NCBI GenBank assembly: GCA_949128115.1
Contig: OX421962.1
Location: 55,221,787-55,285,786, forward strand
Direction: 5' to 3'
DNA length: 64,000 nucleotides
Source: Anaspis maculata
Lineage: Eukaryota > Arthropoda > Insecta > Coleoptera > Scraptiidae
Notes under the pieces: model-generated
Databases searched by the model: none
The model's input: only the letters and a program-made list of their open reading frames with translations
Told to the model about the DNA's origin: nothing
In this document: piece by piece, positions 62,001-64,000 of the stretch
How the letters are laid out: the number at the start of each line of letters is the position of its first letter
Position numbering within the stretch: the stretch's first letter is position 1
Made by a program: the position numbers and the translations under genes

Positions 62001-64000
62001 ATGGAAAATACGTTAAATCACAAGTATATACCACCCTTTCGTTAATTACTCAGCGTGACACCTGAATTTACATTGATCATTTTGCCAAAATCCATCAAAC
62101 GAAATCTCGAGTTAGCTATCAGCTGGTTTAATATTTTGGTGGAGCCCACGGTATGTGCAACAAACAATAAGGTACAGGATATCTGCGAATGCCCAATGCA
62201 GCATCTGGACCATCCCTGATTTCGGGCAGATATACGATTGATGTTCATGTTCGCGCACTAACCGCAGCTGGGGGAAGTGTGGACATTGCAAAAGCTTTCT
62301 TCGAGCTTAACATGCGGAGGCTATGGAGCGTTACGTTGAAAACGATCACTCTAAATCTAAAACCGCATTCACAGCTTCTACACTTAAGATGCTCACGCAT
62401 ATTGTAAAAATTATCTACAGGGTGTTTCCAAAATGGTGATACAAACTTCTAGAAGTTCTAGAGGAGATTGTTGAGACCAATTCTAGATGCATTGGTCGGC
62501 AGTCTATTCGCGAGAGCTTTATCAAAGTCAATCAACTTTGTGAAAATACTGGCAAGCTCTCGATGCTTGGCTCCTGCGCCATTATGCATGCAGGTGTGCG
62601 TCTTATTCGCGCGTCGTGATCTCTTGTGCGTTGCGTTTCATAATAATATTTTTCGTGGCGAAAAGGTCTAATGCTGATTTTAATTTATTTAATTTATGGC
62701 TTCTTGAATAATAAGTTAACAATGAAATTTTAATGAACGAAATCAGGTGTTGCACTTTTTTGTCAATATTTTAGGAGATGGTACAGATAAAAAAATAAGT
62801 AGACTTTCTCGGAAAAATTTAGACCGGAAACGCATTATAACGAAGATAGAGGCTTTCAAAGTTAAGTTTTGAAAATGGTTTTTGTGTTATAATTACAAAT
62901 TTAATTATTGGATTTTGACCAAATTTGATACACAAAGTAAGTTGATGCACACCTACAAGCTGGTCACATTCTTGTGTCAAATGTGTGGGATTTTTTTTTC
63001 AATTTTTCAACAATGTTTTTCAAAAAACATGTGTACGTACTAAAATGACGGAGACCAACAAGTAGAAACTAAAGGTAGCTTTCATGATTCAATCTCTATC
63101 GGTTCATAAGTTGACATTTTATATTTTATTGCCATTGCACCATCGCGAATCATCCTTGTTCTTATTGGCTCACCATGATCTCAAGAACAATTTGACACCA
63201 ACCACTATTATACTCTATAGCAGTTGCAGATGCAGGACTCATAAAATAAACATAAGTAGACCCCACTACTACAATTACAGAGAGGTTTCTCTCTTATCGT
63301 CTCAATCTATCTTCGCTTAATCCGACAATTAGCATACCTACTTCCATATTACCGCTGAAACGTGGATGACGCTAGAGTGCTATACATACTTCCTCTCTTT
63401 ACGCTTTACCACCCATCATCGCTATCACTTTCGCAGCCTACTTAACACCTTCATTTCTTATCCTCTCCATCAATCATCAACACCCATAGCCATCTGACCT
63501 ACGGACTGTGCTTTTAGAGGGTTCTTCTTGGAATGTTGTTAAAATATTCTCACGATCCACGATGTGTCTTGGAAATGATCCCGAAACGCGAATGATAACA
63601 AACTGGGGCGTAGACGCAGTCAACAATAAGGGCCAATCACGCTTCTAGTTTGGCACCCAATGAAACTGATACCTCCGTTGGCTTCATCGCTGGCGCAAGA
63701 CCGGCAGACACACCCGATATCACATAACTTTTCGCTGGCGAGCACGCTTCGAGTAAAGTCGAGCTTTAGTAGTTCCAAAATCGATTGTTGTTGTTCTCAA
63801 GAGTTTCCCTATGTTTCTTACTCTTGTCGTTGTTGTTGTTCTTGTTGTAGCAGTAGTCGAACAATTGTTGAACTAAAAATATAGGCAAAAGTAAATAATA
63901 GATGTGAACGATTATTTTAACATGCAAATTAATTAAGAGAGAATCTGGTCGTAAGTAAATTTTACTGATATCATTCGCATAAAGGCGCTTAAATGAAATA
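59098..64000. other. 3' flank, no gene recognised
   Basis: AT-rich DNA. Frames up to 107 codons (for example 61211-61534) encode nothing recognisable. TACAGGGTGTTTCCAAAATG at about 62419 resembles the ACAGGGTG transposon ends, without a visible partner. CACTATACGTATAGTG near 61876 is a perfect 16-bp palindrome. Confidence 0.5.

Noticed and set aside
62449..62466. Heat-shock-element-like word CTTCTAGAAGTTCTAGAG
   Set aside because: Spacing of the third TTC/GAA block is off by one, and one imperfect site without a promoter is not evidence.

Overview
The window looks like insect nuclear DNA: AT-rich, intron-dominated, full of transposon remnants, with one recognisable host gene. That gene is the Six3/6-class homeobox gene Optix, on the + strand. 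Three exons can be placed. Exon 2840-3247 carries the end of the SIX domain and the complete homeodomain. Exons 48458-48916 and 55932-56310 carry a proline/serine-rich C-terminal tail ending in a TGA. All junctions are phase 2 with AG|GT donors and pyrimidine-AG acceptors. The introns are about 45.2 kb and 7.0 kb. The first coding exon(s), with the start codon and the N-terminal SIX domain, were not found and probably lie upstream of base 1. The species cannot be fixed from sequence alone. The frequent GTAGGTACCTAC-type words and the transposon mix would suit a hemipteran or another insect with a repeat-rich genome (inference).

Everything else I can support is mobile-element or repeat material, by region. 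1-2300: the C-terminal end of a hAT transposase, a short inverted-repeat MITE, and a reverse-strand 3' end of a non-LTR retrotransposon. 2840-3247: the Optix homeobox exon. 3248-48457: the giant intron, holding an AT-rich TATCGATA-type array (5.65-6.33 kb), many foldback (long inverted-repeat) elements, two SINE-like elements, and an internally deleted mariner-superfamily element at 46.75-47.50 kb. 48458-48916: second exon. 48917-55931: second intron, with further foldback elements, two more copies of the first MITE family and a decayed THAP domain. 55932-56310: last exon. 56311-64000: 3' flank with a second 5'-truncated non-LTR retrotransposon copy and several MITEs, one of which has been split by a SINE.

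The most striking property is the density of foldback DNA. At least 17 separate inverted-repeat units, about 7.2 kb or 11% of the window, are mostly one arm followed by its reverse complement. Thirteen lie inside Optix introns, so the primary transcript would contain hairpins up to roughly 0.5 kb long. Whether that has any function is untested. No RNA gene, CRISPR array or bacterial-type feature was seen, and no host coding gene other than Optix.
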